Assembly (NCBI RefSeq): GCF_964340395.1
Contig: NC_135555.1
Coordinates: 16,133,746-16,176,245 of the forward strand
DNA: 42,500 nucleotides
Direction of reading: 5' to 3'
From: Glandiceps talaboti
Taxonomy: Eukaryota > Hemichordata > Enteropneusta > Spengelidae
Part shown: positions 11,945-42,179 of the stretch, in pieces
Numbering within the stretch: position 1 is the first letter of the stretch
How the letters are laid out: the number at the start of each line of letters is the position of its first letter
Translations under genes and position numbers: made by a program
The notes under the pieces: generated by a model
Databases searched by the model: none
What the model was told of the DNA's origin: nothing
The model's input: only the letters and a program-made list of their open reading frames with translations

Positions 11945-14900
11945 TTCACCGTATGTGTACAGCTAGCTATACGCAAGCATATTTACCCATATTTGATTCA
12001 AGACTTTGCAGGGTGTTCGATAGCATGACGAGTAAGTCATAATACGAAAACAATCTCAAACATGTCCCACTTTTGCAGATAATAGAATAGCGCAGCTTTC
12101 AACTAAATAGCTAGATTTCATATATAGGTTTATTGATGTCCAGTAATGCATTTTCTAATACAAGTTGTAAACATTCTGTATTCTGGTATAAACACCTGTG
12201 TTATAAGGTTCTATACAAGTTTAACTGTGAAATTAGACTTTGAAAAAACACATGCAGCCATACCAGGTTCTTACTCACAAATACTCACAAACACATGATA
12301 CATTTTTTATTTGGTTCCATTCAGTGTTAGGTTGCTAAGTGTAGCTATTTCTAAGGACCTAATAATTTGAAGTACCACTAAAATATAATACAAAATGTCC
12401 ACATTATTAGATGTTAGTAGACTAGTAAACCGAGATAGCCGTCCTATGTATTTCGCATTCAAGTAGAAAGCCACATTGTATTCTCTCATTACTGTACTCA
12501 CTTTTATGTGTCTTAAAATGGTCGTTAAACATTTTATATCTAACTTTAGTGTGCTCACCCTCACTAAAAGGCGTGTGTGGGGTTCAACTTTGACGTAATG
12601 TCCGGTCAGAGAGCTCGTTGTTGTTCTATTTCTGTCGCGATGTACCATTTGTTGGAAGGGTGTCAAGGTTGTTGTTATAGCAACTATAGAACTGTGAGTA
12701 AGTACATCGACGTTTCGTACTGGGCTAGGTTTATGTTGAGCGGCCAATCTTCTTTTCGAAGTTTAGTTTTCTGTGTATATGTTGATAGTTATGAGTCAAG
12801 TTGATGTCTTTCTATGCACGCAAGCATCAGCATGTTCAGGAAATACTTAAATTAAACATCCTTGAATCCATCCGTCTGTCCAGGAGGGGGACACTCTGTG
12901 TGTCAAGAATGTAGTTGAAAAAAAAAGAATGAACATGGAATTCTTTCAATTGTTTATATATGATTCTTCTAAGGTATGGAAGCAGAAACACATTGGAAGG
13001 TGAACATATACAAAAGAGGTCACGGGGTCATGGTCAAGGTCATATTACCTGAACTATTAAAACGTAGTACAAGTACACAACGGAATTATCTCCGACCCAT
13101 GTCAGACTCTAGCAGTTTGATACATTCTGAGAGTGCAACCACCACAGCTCAGGCATAAACTAAACAGAGTAGTGATTCGACAATTGTTTCAATGACAGTA
13201 CTATGCTTTCGTGGACGAAAAGTTTGATGGTGCCTCTGTATTCAAGAAGTGACCTACCACAACAACACTCCTTCTGCAAGAACTACGATGTCCCTGTTTT
13301 CATTTCTCTCGGTGTTTACAAATGTTAACTTTCTCAGTGTTAAAATGAACTCTTTGTTGTGCTGTGAATCAGTGACCTCCGAGACAAGACCAGTACGTAT
13401 AAGCCTGCGTTTCTATCCTGAAGTGGTTTGACCGTTTCATTCAACTGAGCCTACTATACTACTGATAACCACTGAAAAAAAAATAAAAGTCGCCTGTATT
13501 ATCACGCAAATACTTCGAGCAAGGGTCGAGCTTAAGCCTTTGTGAAATCTGACCTTCGATAGCCATACCACCTTGAAGAAGTCAACGTGCTGCCCTCAGT
13601 GACATCAAAACAAAAAGTTTCGGTCGTTCTAAGCTAAGTGCAGTACGACTGTCATCAGTTTGAAAACTTGTCCGACGTGACGTGGTGACCATAACATTGG
13701 TTTAAAGTGGACACACATAGTTGCGATAACTGAGACAGGGTGCTAATCGTCATCGAGGTATACTCTGTGTGTTAGAACTGTCGACAACGCCAGGTAGATT
13801 ATTATTTCTAGACCACTCAGTAAGCCACCTTGGAAAAAGTGAAACCCGGTTCCTGTACACACGCCTGTCATCATGTCTTGGAATACTACTAAAGGGAGTT
13901 TTGACTTGAGCAAAAGGCGTTCCGAAGCATCTTTGAATGAAAGGTACTTATGTGATTGATATTGCAGTAAGGGTATACAATTTTCTTGATATGTCACTAT
14001 GCAGGTACGCGGCGCCTCTTTTATATGACAAAGCTAACATCTGCGATAAGGTGATTTATACCCACAAACCTTTGCTGATTTGAATATAAGCAGGTTTCTA
14101 ATTTCACAGCCTACAGATTTTGTTCTGATTTATATATGTTGTAGTCAAACATGTGTACTCGTCCGTAACTCGAAGTCGTCCGTTTGAATTAATAGTGTAT
14201 TGGTTTCATTTGATGTATTGCCAGCCAACACAAGCAGCTGATTCGGACAGTCAACTCGCTCTGAGGTCATACCCACCATATTGTCGGCAGTGATCTCGTT
14301 TTTCAATAGACTATTATTGTGCAATTTTTGAGGCCCATTATGTGTATGGTGGGCTATACGCAGAAATGGAGTTGTGTGTAATGGGTCGGTGATAGTACCT
14401 TACAACAGGTATACAACTTTTAAAAGTATGTTGACTACCTGTAGATGTCATATGACAGGTCCCACGACTCCGCTCGAGCTGCGTACATCTGAACAAGATC
14501 ATATGTCGCGTGAAAAGTATTGCGTTACAACACTTAACATTAACGCTAAAAAGTGTTGATTTTGCACCACCCCTGTTTGCTTCAAAATACCACGTTTCTG
14601 CTCCCCGTCCAGTGTGAATAGACGACGTAGACTTGAAGACGTCCGTGTGTTTGAAAATTCTGTGTATCTTGTTCACATAGAGTGATACATTCAAAGCACT
14701 ATGGTAGTCGCCTAAATATGTAAATTCCATGAAATAGTCTAATACAAGCAATTATTCATAAAAGTTAGTCAATTAACATAACCTTATAATTAGCACGTGT
14801 ACTAACCTTGAATTCATTTCAATTTTCTATTAATTGTGTACTTATACTAATAACATCAACTTTGATCAGTCATAATGAAACACTAGCTAAGGGTTCGTAA

Positions 14901-14948
14901 TCCATCGAATATGTAGGTCACATGGAGATCAGTTAAACTGAAATAATT
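11945..14948. other. No convincing gene
   Basis: The two longest frames (minus 12307-12747, 146 codons, and minus 14338-14751, 137 codons) have no recognisable domain, no neighbours in frame and no clear splice context. They are treated as chance or decayed sequence. Confidence 0.5.
13025..13042 (+). promoter_or_regulatory. Clustered AGGTCA-like half-sites with TCAAGGTCA
   Basis: GGGTCATGGTCAAGGTCA contains the extended monomer site TCAAGGTCA (13034-13042) bound by NR5A and ERR-type receptors, with two further GGTCA half-sites. The same monomer occurs inverted at 24536-24544 in intron 1. Confidence 0.25.
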
Positions 14949-15102
14949 TGTGTTGTGTTGTGTTGTGTTGTGTTGTGTTGTGTTGTGTTGTGCTGTGCTG
15001 TGCTGTGTTGTGTTGTGCTGTGCTGTGCTGTGCTGTGTTGTGTTGTGTTGTGTTGTGTTGTGTTGTGTTGTGTTGTGTTGTGCTGTGCTGTGCTGTGTTG
15101 TT
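14949..15102. repeat. (TGTTG)n/(TGCTG)n pentanucleotide array
   Basis: About 30 pentamers, with blocks of TGTTG alternating with blocks of TGCTG. Frames on both strands are artefacts. Confidence 0.96.
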
Positions 15103-17009
15103 GTTCTATGCTGTGTAAGGTTACATAAGTCATGTTAGGTTAAGATGAGAGATGTTAGGTTGATTTAAACACAGATGGCCAGGTGTCTGTGATTTGAATG
15201 ACGAGTAGATTGGCAGTTGAACTTAACTCAAAGTTCACTGGGTTCGCCGAAATGTTATTATTTTACATAAACGTTGACTGATCTAAATTGTAGAGTTATA
15301 AGTACAGAAATTGCCACCGTATAAATCTACTTTATAATGTATTGCTAATAAACTTACTAACTATATATACTCAACGTAACAGACCTTTCAAAGCCAGTCG
15401 ACTTAGAGTAAATCTAACATTATAGCTTAGCTTGAAATTTAACATGTAAATGGAGTATTGAAATCTGTGTCATGAGAACGCGGTATTGTGGATTGGAATT
15501 CTATTCTTTAAAAACAACCACATTGCCACTGTATAGTTCTGTCTGACAAAGAGTTGTTTTATCTCGACGGAATCCACAACCCACAATCATTTTCTACCAA
15601 CCCAGAAAAAGTCGAGTGACTTTATACTGGCCTTGACATAAAGTTGACCGCTTGACATCAACAAGCACTTAGAGGGTTACTGATCGTGCAATTGCATCTA
15701 GTGTGACATTATTTAGATCATACTCAAAATAACTTTTGACAGAAATTATTAAGTAAGTACAGTGCTCAGTTTAAAACTGAATGGGTAATTGCACTACCAC
15801 CGGATCTTCCTAAAGTTCCTTTATCCCTAGGTGTAGGAATCGTGTAAGGTCAGCACATATCTGGCTTTATGCTGTAAAATAGGACATCATAGTTGCTATA
15901 ACTTGACTTAATTGCCGACTAAATGGTGTCCACGGATCGTGTAATAAATCACTTGCAAGTCAAACTGTTGACGAGTTTAACACATCTTCGCTGTGTGTGT
16001 GTGTATAGTAGACTGTAAGATACGTCGTGTTGTTCAGCCCTATTATCAACTTCTAAACGATGAGTGCTGGCTGATAGCGTGGTAAATGACTGTATCTTAC
16101 ACACTGTGTGTTAAAATGCATTCAATGTGGTCATATCAGGACGAGAAATGATTATTAAGTTTGGAATTTGAATAAAACAACTTTACTGTGTTTTTTCTTC
16201 TTCTAAAAATAAAAATATAACCCGAAACAACATAGTCCAGTTCAGTGTTTGTAACTCTGTAAATTGCATAAAAACTAAAAACAACAAACGTGACAAGTTT
16301 GTTATTGTACGTACATGACATGTTTGTAAGCAAAGTGGGTAAGTACAACTTGAACTTGAAGTAATTACTTGTAAATACATATAAACACAAGTAGTCATAT
16401 GTAGTGATTTACAAATTACTTTCTGTATAACAATCTTTTTTTCTTCCTTTTTTACATTAGTTTTTTTTTAAAAAAGCTATTGAGTCACAACCATGGACTT
16501 GGTCCAGGCTGTTTTTTTTTCTAACAGAAACAACTTTAATGAAGACAACCCTGTGTGGCCAAACACACAGGCATGACATTCAGAATGCAAAGGGGAAAAA
16601 GGGACACTCGATAAGACATACCCACAACACGCTGCTAAGTTATGTGATGCAGATATCTTACTGAACTAGATACTATTCATACCACAGTACTTAACGTCTG
16701 AGAGAAGGGATCAGCCATCAAAGAACTCCGTCAGAGTATATATATATATACGGTATATATATTCTTGTCTCGGAATAGCCACCATTCATGTATGGATTCA
16801 ATTGAAGTCTCCCCTACACAATATCACTGCGTGGGACGAATAACAATCATGTGAATCAGTCATCATAAAAAACCTACTCTGCGTGAAAAGTACAGACCAT
16901 GCCATCGGTTAACATGACCAGATAGAAGTTTAATGTACTTTTAGCATACAAGCTCAATTTAAATACAACGAGTAACACTGGAGTAAAACACTTCATCCTT
17001 AGCATTCAT
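15103..17009. other. No gene seen
   Basis: Apart from the MITE fragment near 16246 and a short TA tract at 16737, nothing identifiable. Confidence 0.55.
16246..16330. mobile_element. Core fragment of the same foldback MITE family
   Basis: TGTTTGTAACTC, TAAATTGCA and TTTGTTATTGTACGTAC occur in the same order and spacing as in the centre of the 27141 element. Terminal repeats were not found, so this is a fragment. Confidence 0.5.
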
Positions 17010-17112
17010 ATCAAGTGTAAAAGTATACTGTTTCCATTTGTTTGTTTACATGTATGTAACCTTTCTAATGTGGTCAAATTAGCAAATGAAACAGTATACC
17101 TTTACGCTTGAT
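17010..17112. repeat. 103-bp hairpin with 30-bp arms
   Basis: Arm 17010-17040 pairs with 17083-17112 with about three differences (GTATACTGTTT core) around a 42-base loop. It could be a small foldback element or a structured transcript. Confidence 0.65.
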
Positions 17113-18002
17113 ACGGATGATAGAAACGAGTGTGGTACATACAGAAAATGCTTTACTTTGGTGTAATGGGTTGTATTTCCCAGGCACGCGAATGAAATGG
17201 ACATTTATAAATCCAGGGCATAGATCAGAAAGACATATATTATTAAGAATCATAACTTGTACACAGAAGCTTTTATACTTGACATTTTAATTTTATTTAT
17301 AGTTTTTACAGATATTTCTATATACCTACGTTTTGGATTATTTTTTCACCCCCCTCCCCTAGTCCAATTGTTTTGCATTAAGATAATAACATATGTTTGT
17401 ATATAAGAGAAAGGGGTTAATATATGTTAATATATGTTAATATAATGATAATATATGTTGATATATTCATGTGGTTTCTAAACAAAAATTAAAGTGACAC
17501 ACTCTGAAACAGACCTTGATTTCGACTAAAGTCAGGATACACAATGTACATACTTAAAGGGGTACACACTGATTTTATACATTTTTGGACATAATTTTTG
17601 CTACATAATCAAAAGGTACTTGCAACATTCTATTTACTGTGTATATTTAACAAATCATTTACAATTGACTGAACTTAAACCTTGTGTTATTAGGATATAA
17701 CCTATAAAGCGATCCAATGACGTAATTTATTATACGTATAAAAATGTCGAGGATATCCCAACTATGCAATCAACTGTTCTTCTAATAATGCCAGAAAACA
17801 ATTGTGAAGTTATAAAAGGCATGAATTGACATTAATATTATACTGGAATAGAATAGTTTAAATATGGTTTTACGCAAGTACATGTACATGAGTAAAAATA
17901 AACGTTACAAACCCAACGTGTGTGAGTTTTATATATGCTAAAAGATATTTCTACTTAGTAGGAAATCTGAATTAACTCATTGTAGCAAAAGGTAAAACGT
18001 GG

Positions 18003-18315
18003 ACAGACTGTGTCCCTTTAAACAAAAGTAACCACCAAAGACCATAACGTTACAGACTGTGCCCCATGAAACAAACGTAACAACCAAAGACCATAAAGTA
18101 ATAGACTGTGTCCCTTTAAACAAAAGTAACCAACAAAGACCATAACGTTACAGACTGTGCCCCATGAAACAAACGTAACCACCAAAGACCATAAAGTAAC
18201 AGACTGTGTCCCTTTAAAGAAAAGTAACAACCAAAGACCATAAAGTTACAGACTGTGTCCCTCTAAACAAAAGCAACCACCAAAGACCATAAAAGTGACA
18301 GACTATACCCCTTTA
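18003..18315. repeat. 49-bp tandem array, six units plus part of a seventh
   Basis: CAGACTGTGYCCC-type unit starts fall at 18003, 18053, 18102, 18151, 18200, 18249 and 18299, a 49-50 bp period. The first four units alternate between an A type (GTCCCTTTAAACAAAAG) and a B type (GCCCCATGAAACAAACG). A 49-bp period is not a multiple of three, so the minus-strand frame across it is not a gene. Confidence 0.92.
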
Positions 18316-20199
18316 ATACGCAATGTTTGTGAATGGTTACCACAAACTATGTAAAATATTCCCCAGGGCAAATACTGTAAAATTATCACTCCAATGCCGT
18401 GATTATATAAATGTATTTAAAATGTAATACAAGGATAATGAATGAACAAACAATATTGACGTTTGAAGTAAGCCATCCATCATTCTACTGATTAATTTAC
18501 CCACTAAGCTATTTGGATTACGTTATCCAATACTTCTTTTGAGGCTGATGATTGGTTTGTGACGTATTTATTAGTTGGTGAGTCTTCATTGAATCTTTGA
18601 GAGCTTTTCAGTTGAAAGGTGACAGTAGAGGTCGGTATATTAAATAAAAGTCTTTGGTATAGTCAAGGACCTTTGGGAGGTCTATACACACACAAAAAAA
18701 GGTTGTATCACGTGATTATGACATGCAGTCATCCGATAGAGTCGTTTGAAAAAAAGAACAAGATTAAATGTATAACTTTGCCTGACTTGATTGACAAGAA
18801 TTCCTTTCGCCGTGTGTAGTCCGTCAACTAAATCTTTTTTTTTTTTTGACTTAACACAAATAGTTCTCTTATCAAAACAAGTGTATTGGTCCAACAATTC
18901 AAAACATCATCTCATCGTAAACATTGATATAAAATTGCGAACCAGAAGTAGTTTGCTGAAGATTTTCACAGCAGACATGGGGACTATATAGGATTATCAT
19001 ATTCTTTTGAGCGTGTTTAGCAATATCAGCCATGCCATGCATTGAGAACACTTCAAAAGAATATCTCCTCTCTGACGTGCCCATTTCGAAGCAATTCATT
19101 TTTGACAATCTATGGCGACAATGATTTACGAATTCACAATAAAACATAGAACCCTTACAATTTTTCTTTTGGGTGAGTTTGTTTTCTAAATTTTATTAAT
19201 ATAAACCTTAAAGATGTCGTCAATGAAATCATAAACCATATTTCTCAAAGAGATATAACGTGCGAAAATATGATTGTTTAAAAACAACAACCAGAAAGTA
19301 TTAAATGCATGTAATTAAGTATACAACTTTTATCAACTTGGCAAGTGATTCATTCATAGTTTAGGTCAAATATCTTTATCAGTACTTGGACGGTTTACTT
19401 GGCAAGGCTCCATTAGATTACCCTCCACGGAAGCGAAAACATTTCTCATTGATATAAAAAGCACAGCTACGCCAATTGAATGGATATTATGGCAGAACGA
19501 AAAACACTTTAAGTTTTTATTCACGAGATCTACAAACCTGGCAGACCTGACACAAATGCAATTAAAAAAGGAAAACAAGAATTTCCATTGAAGTGAAAAC
19601 CCGGGAGAGCACGTGCTCACATAGAGGTCATCGGGGGGGGGGGGGTATCGATGGCAACTCAACGACAGCATCAAAGATAACCAAAAACGGTGTTTAAATT
19701 TTCTGCAGGCATCACCGTGAGGTATCTTATAACGGATGCACACGCTCTTGATTCACGGTTCAAAGTTTTGACAAACGAGAAAGTGAACACACAAAGTATA
19801 GAATAATAGACCACCGTATATACACACAGCAACTCTTCAATCCCAGGGTTAGTCCAATGCGTTTGAAATGATGACAATAAAAGATGCGATTTATAGCGGC
19901 TCTTGTCGTCTCCGCTATTAAACGGAGATCTAGAGTAACCAGTAGTTGTCACCGGTATCAATGGTAGGAACGATCGATTCCGTACCATTTTTTATGATTC
20001 TTCTATCCTCGTATTTTTTGTGCTTTACAGCAGTTGATTTCCTCGATTCGAAATTCTTTTCCGAACTTTAAATATTCTCTCGTTATGACTTTTAATTGTT
20101 ATTTGCTTTGGGGTGTAGATCTATCCACCAGTTGTCAGCGTACAGTTAGCTGTCGATCACTTACACGAATAGACAACTGTAATCTCTAAACTCTTTGTA
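18316..20199. other. Upstream flank of the first coding exon
   Basis: No TATA box, initiator or GC box could be assigned with confidence. Minus-strand frames of 105-125 codons at 19366-19988 lack known motifs. Confidence 0.45.
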
Positions 20200-20222
20200 C
20201 ATGCTTTTTCTATTTTGAATAG
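20200..20222 (+). other. Candidate 3' splice site of a 5' UTR intron
   Basis: A T-rich run ending in GAATAG (AG at 20221-20222) has the form of an acceptor. The in-frame stop at 20170 means that coding cannot extend far upstream. A noncoding first exon somewhere in the preceding 20 kb is therefore plausible, as is usual for SLC6 genes. No donor or promoter was identified. Confidence 0.4.
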
Positions 20223-20233
20223 AGACAGCTTCA

Positions 20234-20244
20234 ATGACGTCATC

Positions 20245-20248
<4 letters not shown>
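20234..20248 (+). promoter_or_regulatory. Four-codon upstream ORF overlapping the transporter start
   Basis: An ATG at 20234 opens a frame of four codons that ends at TGA 20246-20248. The stop overlaps the main ATG (20245-20247) as ATGA. This geometry is compatible with reinitiation. It matters only if the mRNA leader includes 20234, which is likely as it lies 11 bases before the start codon. Confidence 0.5.
20235..20242. promoter_or_regulatory. Perfect CRE palindrome TGACGTCA next to the start codon
   Basis: The full CREB/ATF consensus lies 3 bases before the start codon. CREs are known regulators of catecholaminergic genes such as tyrosine hydroxylase. Whether this one is bound, or lies in DNA near a transcription start, cannot be seen from sequence. 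Confidence 0.35.
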
Positions 20249-38175
<17,927 letters not shown>

Positions 38176-41019
38176 ATTGAATCTATACAACTTATTGTTG
38201 TAAGTTACCGAGATCTCTTCACAACGGGTACAGTACTTGCCATTCGCCTTTTGGAGGATTCACTTTAACGGATGTACAAGAAAGTGACTCGAAATTCATA
38301 ATGCTTTCATTAAAATCGGAACTTCATGTGTTCGTTGAAGGAAATAACGTCGCAAAACTGAGTGACAAATATTCCAACGAAGAAATACTTTCGTATCGGA
38401 ATCCTGAGTGAGAATTAACTTTATTCTGCAAGGCATCGTAGTTTTAATTTTATAGTCTTGTTATTATATTACTTATTCATGTAACTGTTCAACATTTATC
38501 TGGCAATGAGAAACGAGAAATTGGGATATTGATGTTAACGTTCCTTTTTATTCCTGACCAAGCTCGAACGTACTCAGCACTGTCGTACGCCCTCATATTC
38601 CGCTTAATGAACAAAGGAATGTCACGAGAGGGCGCCCCAACATTAGGAAACATGGCAGTACATGATGCAGTCAACAAAATGTGGCTCAAGCAACTTGAGT
38701 TTCTTAAAGTTACTTGACCTGAAAGGAAGTTAGCAGAATGTTTGCTAGGAAGCACATTGAAATGAGTGGGTTTTTTTTTCAAAAGGCAGATAGTGTACCC
38801 AATTATCATGGCCCTAACCTATCATCCTGTGATGCCGCTGAAGTGCACTCCTAGTGGCTAAACTGTCAATCTGTCGTTTTTATGATAACCGGAATATCAC
38901 GTATTGCTGATAGCAAAGTATTCGTTGTACGTATCAGGATTGGACATCTTAATACCGGAAGTCAGAATAACTCCATTTGTAGACATTTATAAAACTACCT
39001 CTTCAAGCTGGTCTAACTTATTATAGAATAATCGACCTGGTGACTTTATAAAAAGATATTATCATAAATATGACCAAACTTCATGCATACGATTGAGTAA
39101 ACATGCCTTGATGATGGTGGAACATACAGACTAACAGATGTTCGCACTACGTGTTATCCAAGTTCAGAGCACGTGTTTTCTCTTTTAACTGCTGGTACAG
39201 TTTTATATAAAGTTCAAAGTTCATATAATGTTGTTATGCAGCATAAAGAGACAATCACATATGAATTGTACCAATTTTAAATTTGTATATAATATCTTTT
39301 TTTTTCTTTTTTTCTTTTTTTTTAGATATTTAGATTACATCTATCATAATGTTGGAAAATTTTGATTATTTGGTTAATGGGGTGGGCATTGACTGTTGTT
39401 GTGTAGTTAAACAAACCAGTCATATGTTATTGTATATTTTATCATACATGTAGAACGTGTCGAACAGTAGGTTATGCCTGTGCAGTAAACGTAGCCTCCG
39501 TATGGGGTTCGATTGTCGATTAGCTAAGTGATCTATTCTCACTGAGAATGCTTGCCATGTCAACCATCCACTCTCCCACGGAGACTAAACTCCGAATGCT
39601 GAAAGATGACTTCGATGAAAGTGATGCTTATAAATTAAACTCACAGCTTTTAGAAAATACAATGTTTACGCAATACCATGTGGTGACAGACAAAATACCC
39701 AGAGGATGTCCACAGACAAATCACATAAACGCACACCAATAGAGGGCGCAGTTCACTGGTCTCTTTTTCATCTGAAACGGTGAGCCGCTTTCAAATACCC
39801 ATGGGTGTTTTTTTAAATAGTTTTAATACAAGGAATGTCAAGTTCAGGACTGGCATCAGTTGAACTTGTAGAGTTTCCGTGTTCGAGCTTTCTTGTATTT
39901 GGTGCATACATGATAGAAAAATGTCTAAGGAAAATTCTGATATGGTAAGATTGTATTTCATGAAGTCAGTTTGGCTCGGAGGGGGGGGGGGTACTTGGCT
40001 TGGTAACAGGTACAGGTGTACCCGACGGATTCAGATATTAAAAGCACAAACTCTACAAAAGTACTAGTACTAGTATTTCATCCAGTTCAAATTTGTACAC
40101 TCAGCCAGGAAATAGGAGTTGAAAGTATCGGAAAATGCTAAATTTGAAACAACGTTGTCCAAAAAGTCTCCGAAAAAAATGAAATAGGCTTTTTGACTTG
40201 AAAGCAACATCCAATATCGACGTAATACTTATAAAATCAAGCGTAAATAGTTTACATGGGTCGAAATAGAGACTAGGGTCAAAGCCGCGGTACATTTATG
40301 CATAGCCTTACTATGTGAGACCCCCCCCCCCCCCTCCAATAATACTGCATCTGTCGACCCCGAAAGTTTACACATGTATGGGCGCGCAGTTGTCATTTTT
40401 ACAATACAATGATTCTAGCAATACATATAAGTATATGTTGTAGTCAGTGGCTTCAAACGCCATCATCTTAGATATGAAAAATCATAGCAAGACACTTATA
40501 TGTGGCATGACATTGTGTTGCATACGTACGTTGCGGATATTTCGACACCTGACACAGCAAAGGCACTCCCAACAACCTACCTCTGGTATCGCGCTATGCG
40601 ACACAAAGTGGTATGTTCAAATCACACATACGCACATGCATATTTCTGTAACATTGAGCAACAAACATATAGCCAACGAAATGGCTGTTTTTTCAACTTT
40701 CCGAAACAAACTATAATACAATTTTTTTAAATACCTTCTTTTATTGATGTCACTGCTATGGGAACAGTCACCATCAAATGACGGTATTGATGTGGGGTAT
40801 AGGAAGTTTTAGAGGATGGTTGGAGTAAACTTTGTTAAGATCACAACCATTGTATATAATGAATATTAGTTGATCATCCTGAACTCTGCATTTTTTTTAA
40901 AAGTAGCATCTTCTGTAGATGTGGTTGAATATACAATAATTATACTCTTGATATATATATGAAATAAAATTCTAAATCAAAACAATTTCGTGTAATTTTT
41001 CAAAAGGATGACTATATTA

Positions 41020-41020
<1 letters not shown>
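38176..41020 (+). other. 3' UTR and downstream flank
   Basis: A weak ATTAAA lies at about 38310, and consensus AATAAA appears only at 40963-40968, 41503-41508 and 41582-41587. The true poly(A) site cannot be set from sequence. G and C homopolymers occur at 39980 and 40321. Confidence 0.45.
38448..38717 (+). other. Unassigned open frame in the transporter 3' flank
   Basis: A 90-codon open stretch ends at TGA 38715-38717. The last 50 residues (RTYSALSYALIFRLMNKG, then GAPTLGNMAVHDAVNK) have a mixed composition that could be coding. I recognise no family. A pyrimidine-rich run ending CCAAG (38561-38563) could be a weak acceptor. It starts some 270 bp past the transporter stop, so it may simply be 3' UTR. 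Confidence 0.15.
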
Positions 41021-41050
<30 letters not shown>

Positions 41051-41264
41051 TGTATGTATGTATGTATGTATGTATGTATGTATGTATGTATGTATGTATG
41101 TATGTATGTATGTATGTACAGGCTGTATGTATGTATGTATGTATGTATGTATGTATGTATGTATGTATGTATGTGTATGTATGTATGTATGTATGTATGT
41201 ATGTATGTACATTGTATGTATGTATGTATGTATGTATGTATGTATGTATGTATGTATGTATGTA

Positions 41265-41307
<43 letters not shown>

Positions 41308-41372
41308 ATGTATGTATGTATGTATGTATGTATGTATGTATGTATGTATGTATGTATGTGTGTGTGTGTGTG
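41021..41372. repeat. Compound (TATG)n(TCTG)n(TATG)n microsatellite
   Basis: The longest array in the window, about 350 bp, with short breaks at 41118 and 41209, a TCTG block at about 41266-41306 and a GT tail. The many Met-Tyr-Val-Cys frames are artefacts. Confidence 0.97.
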
Positions 41373-41632
41373 TAGAAGTTCATTAAAATTATTCTGATTT
41401 GAACTCAAAAATCATTCAACGGCCTCCAGATCCCTTTCATCATATACTTTATTATCGAGTTGTATTAATTTTGTGATTTAAAATAATTATACAGCAGTAT
41501 CTAATAAAGACCAATATATGTTATTGCTAGTACTGTTGTAAAGCAGGAAAAGAATGGAATGAAGACAAACCTAAAGAAAATAATAAATTATTCCTCGAAC
41601 TTGGTGAAATGGTGAAGAGAATATTTCAAGTC

Positions 41633-41716
41633 GTCAGGATGGCCGAGTGGTCTAAGGCGCTGCGTTCAGGTCGCAGTCTACTCTTGTAGGCGTGGGTTCG
41701 AATCCCACTTCTGACA
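41633..41716 (+). tRNA. tRNA-Leu (anticodon CAG)
   Basis: An 84-base cloverleaf. The acceptor stem 41633-41639 pairs with 41709-41715 (one G-U) with discriminator A at 41716. The anticodon stem TGCG/CGCA encloses a 7-base loop with CAG at 41667-41669. A long variable arm is present, as expected of class II tRNA-Leu. The internal pol III A box (TGGCCGAGTGG, 41640-41650) and B box (GGTTCGAATCC, 41695-41705) are intact. It has no intron and no encoded CCA, as in eukaryotic nuclear tRNAs, and reads as functional. Confidence 0.97.
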
Positions 41717-41719
41717 ATC

Positions 41720-41724
41720 TTTTT
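41720..41724 (+). terminator. Pol III T-run terminator of tRNA-Leu
   Basis: Five Ts begin four bases past the tRNA 3' end, the usual eukaryotic RNA polymerase III stop signal. Confidence 0.85.
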
Positions 41725-41777
41725 AGAGGTTTTCGGGGATGATTCCTTGAGAATTATATATTATATTTGAGGACTTA

Positions 41778-42176
41778 GGGACGATCGTACAATGTCACAC
41801 AAGCTCAGTAAGCAAACTTCGTTCGTTTAGGGATGGAGGGAGGGGGGGGGGTCTGGCGTCAATGCGATTGCGGAACTTCATTTTCGCACTTCTAACCAAA
41901 TTTCGACGGAAAATTCACTCCTTCAATGATAAAAGCTTTTGTATTTACTACTGAGATGTTGAGATATGGTGTTGGGTTTCTGGTAGTATGTTTACAATCA
42001 TGTTTTTACATTACATAGATCGTAGTTGTGTGACCGCTGCATTTTTCATCATAGCTTGCATCCTATATAAACGTTTGTAGTGTCACACTTGTGATCATTT
42101 GTTTAGGGGGTAGGGGTTTTGACCTAAACGAACGATGTTCGTCTGTTGAGCGTGTGCGACGTTGTACGATCGTCCC
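41778..42176. mobile_element. PIF/Harbinger-like MITE with long TIRs and TTA duplication
   Basis: The left end (from GGGACGATCGTACAATG at 41778) matches the reverse complement of the right end (ending CGTACGATCGTCCC at 42163-42176) over about 55 bases with roughly ten mismatches. TTA flanks both ends (41775-41777 and 42177-42179), the 3-bp TWA duplication typical of PIF/Harbinger. The 399-bp body has a G run at 41841 and no coding frame, so it is non-autonomous. It sits 60 bp past the tRNA gene. Superfamily assignment rests on duplication size and terminal GGG only. Confidence 0.75.
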
Positions 42177-42179
42177 TTA

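Noticed and set aside
12307-12747. 146-codon minus-strand frame as a gene
   Set aside because: No recognisable domain, no splice partners, and composition similar to the surrounding noncoding DNA.
14338-14751. 137-codon minus-strand frame as a retroelement remnant
   Set aside because: No reverse-transcriptase or other motif could be found.
18018-18230. Repeated-peptide protein on the minus strand
   Set aside because: The 49-bp repeat period is not a multiple of three, so the frame changes with each unit; no conserved coding is possible.
18003-18315. CRISPR array
   Set aside because: Units are head-to-tail with no unique spacers, and the genome is animal.
20215-20244. Longer transporter start at TTG 20215
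   Set aside because: Animal nuclear genes rarely start at TTG, the stretch overlaps a likely splice acceptor, and an ATG in frame follows at 20245.
38310-38316. ATTAAA as the transporter poly(A) signal
   Set aside because: A common AT-rich word with no clear downstream GU-rich element. Not assigned.
38489-38809. 106-codon minus-strand frame
   Set aside because: It overlaps the slightly more plausible plus-strand frame and matches no family; probably its antisense shadow or chance.
41008-41397. Met-Tyr-Val-Cys repeat proteins, here and at the other TATG arrays
   Set aside because: Pure translation of tetranucleotide repeats in all frames on both strands.
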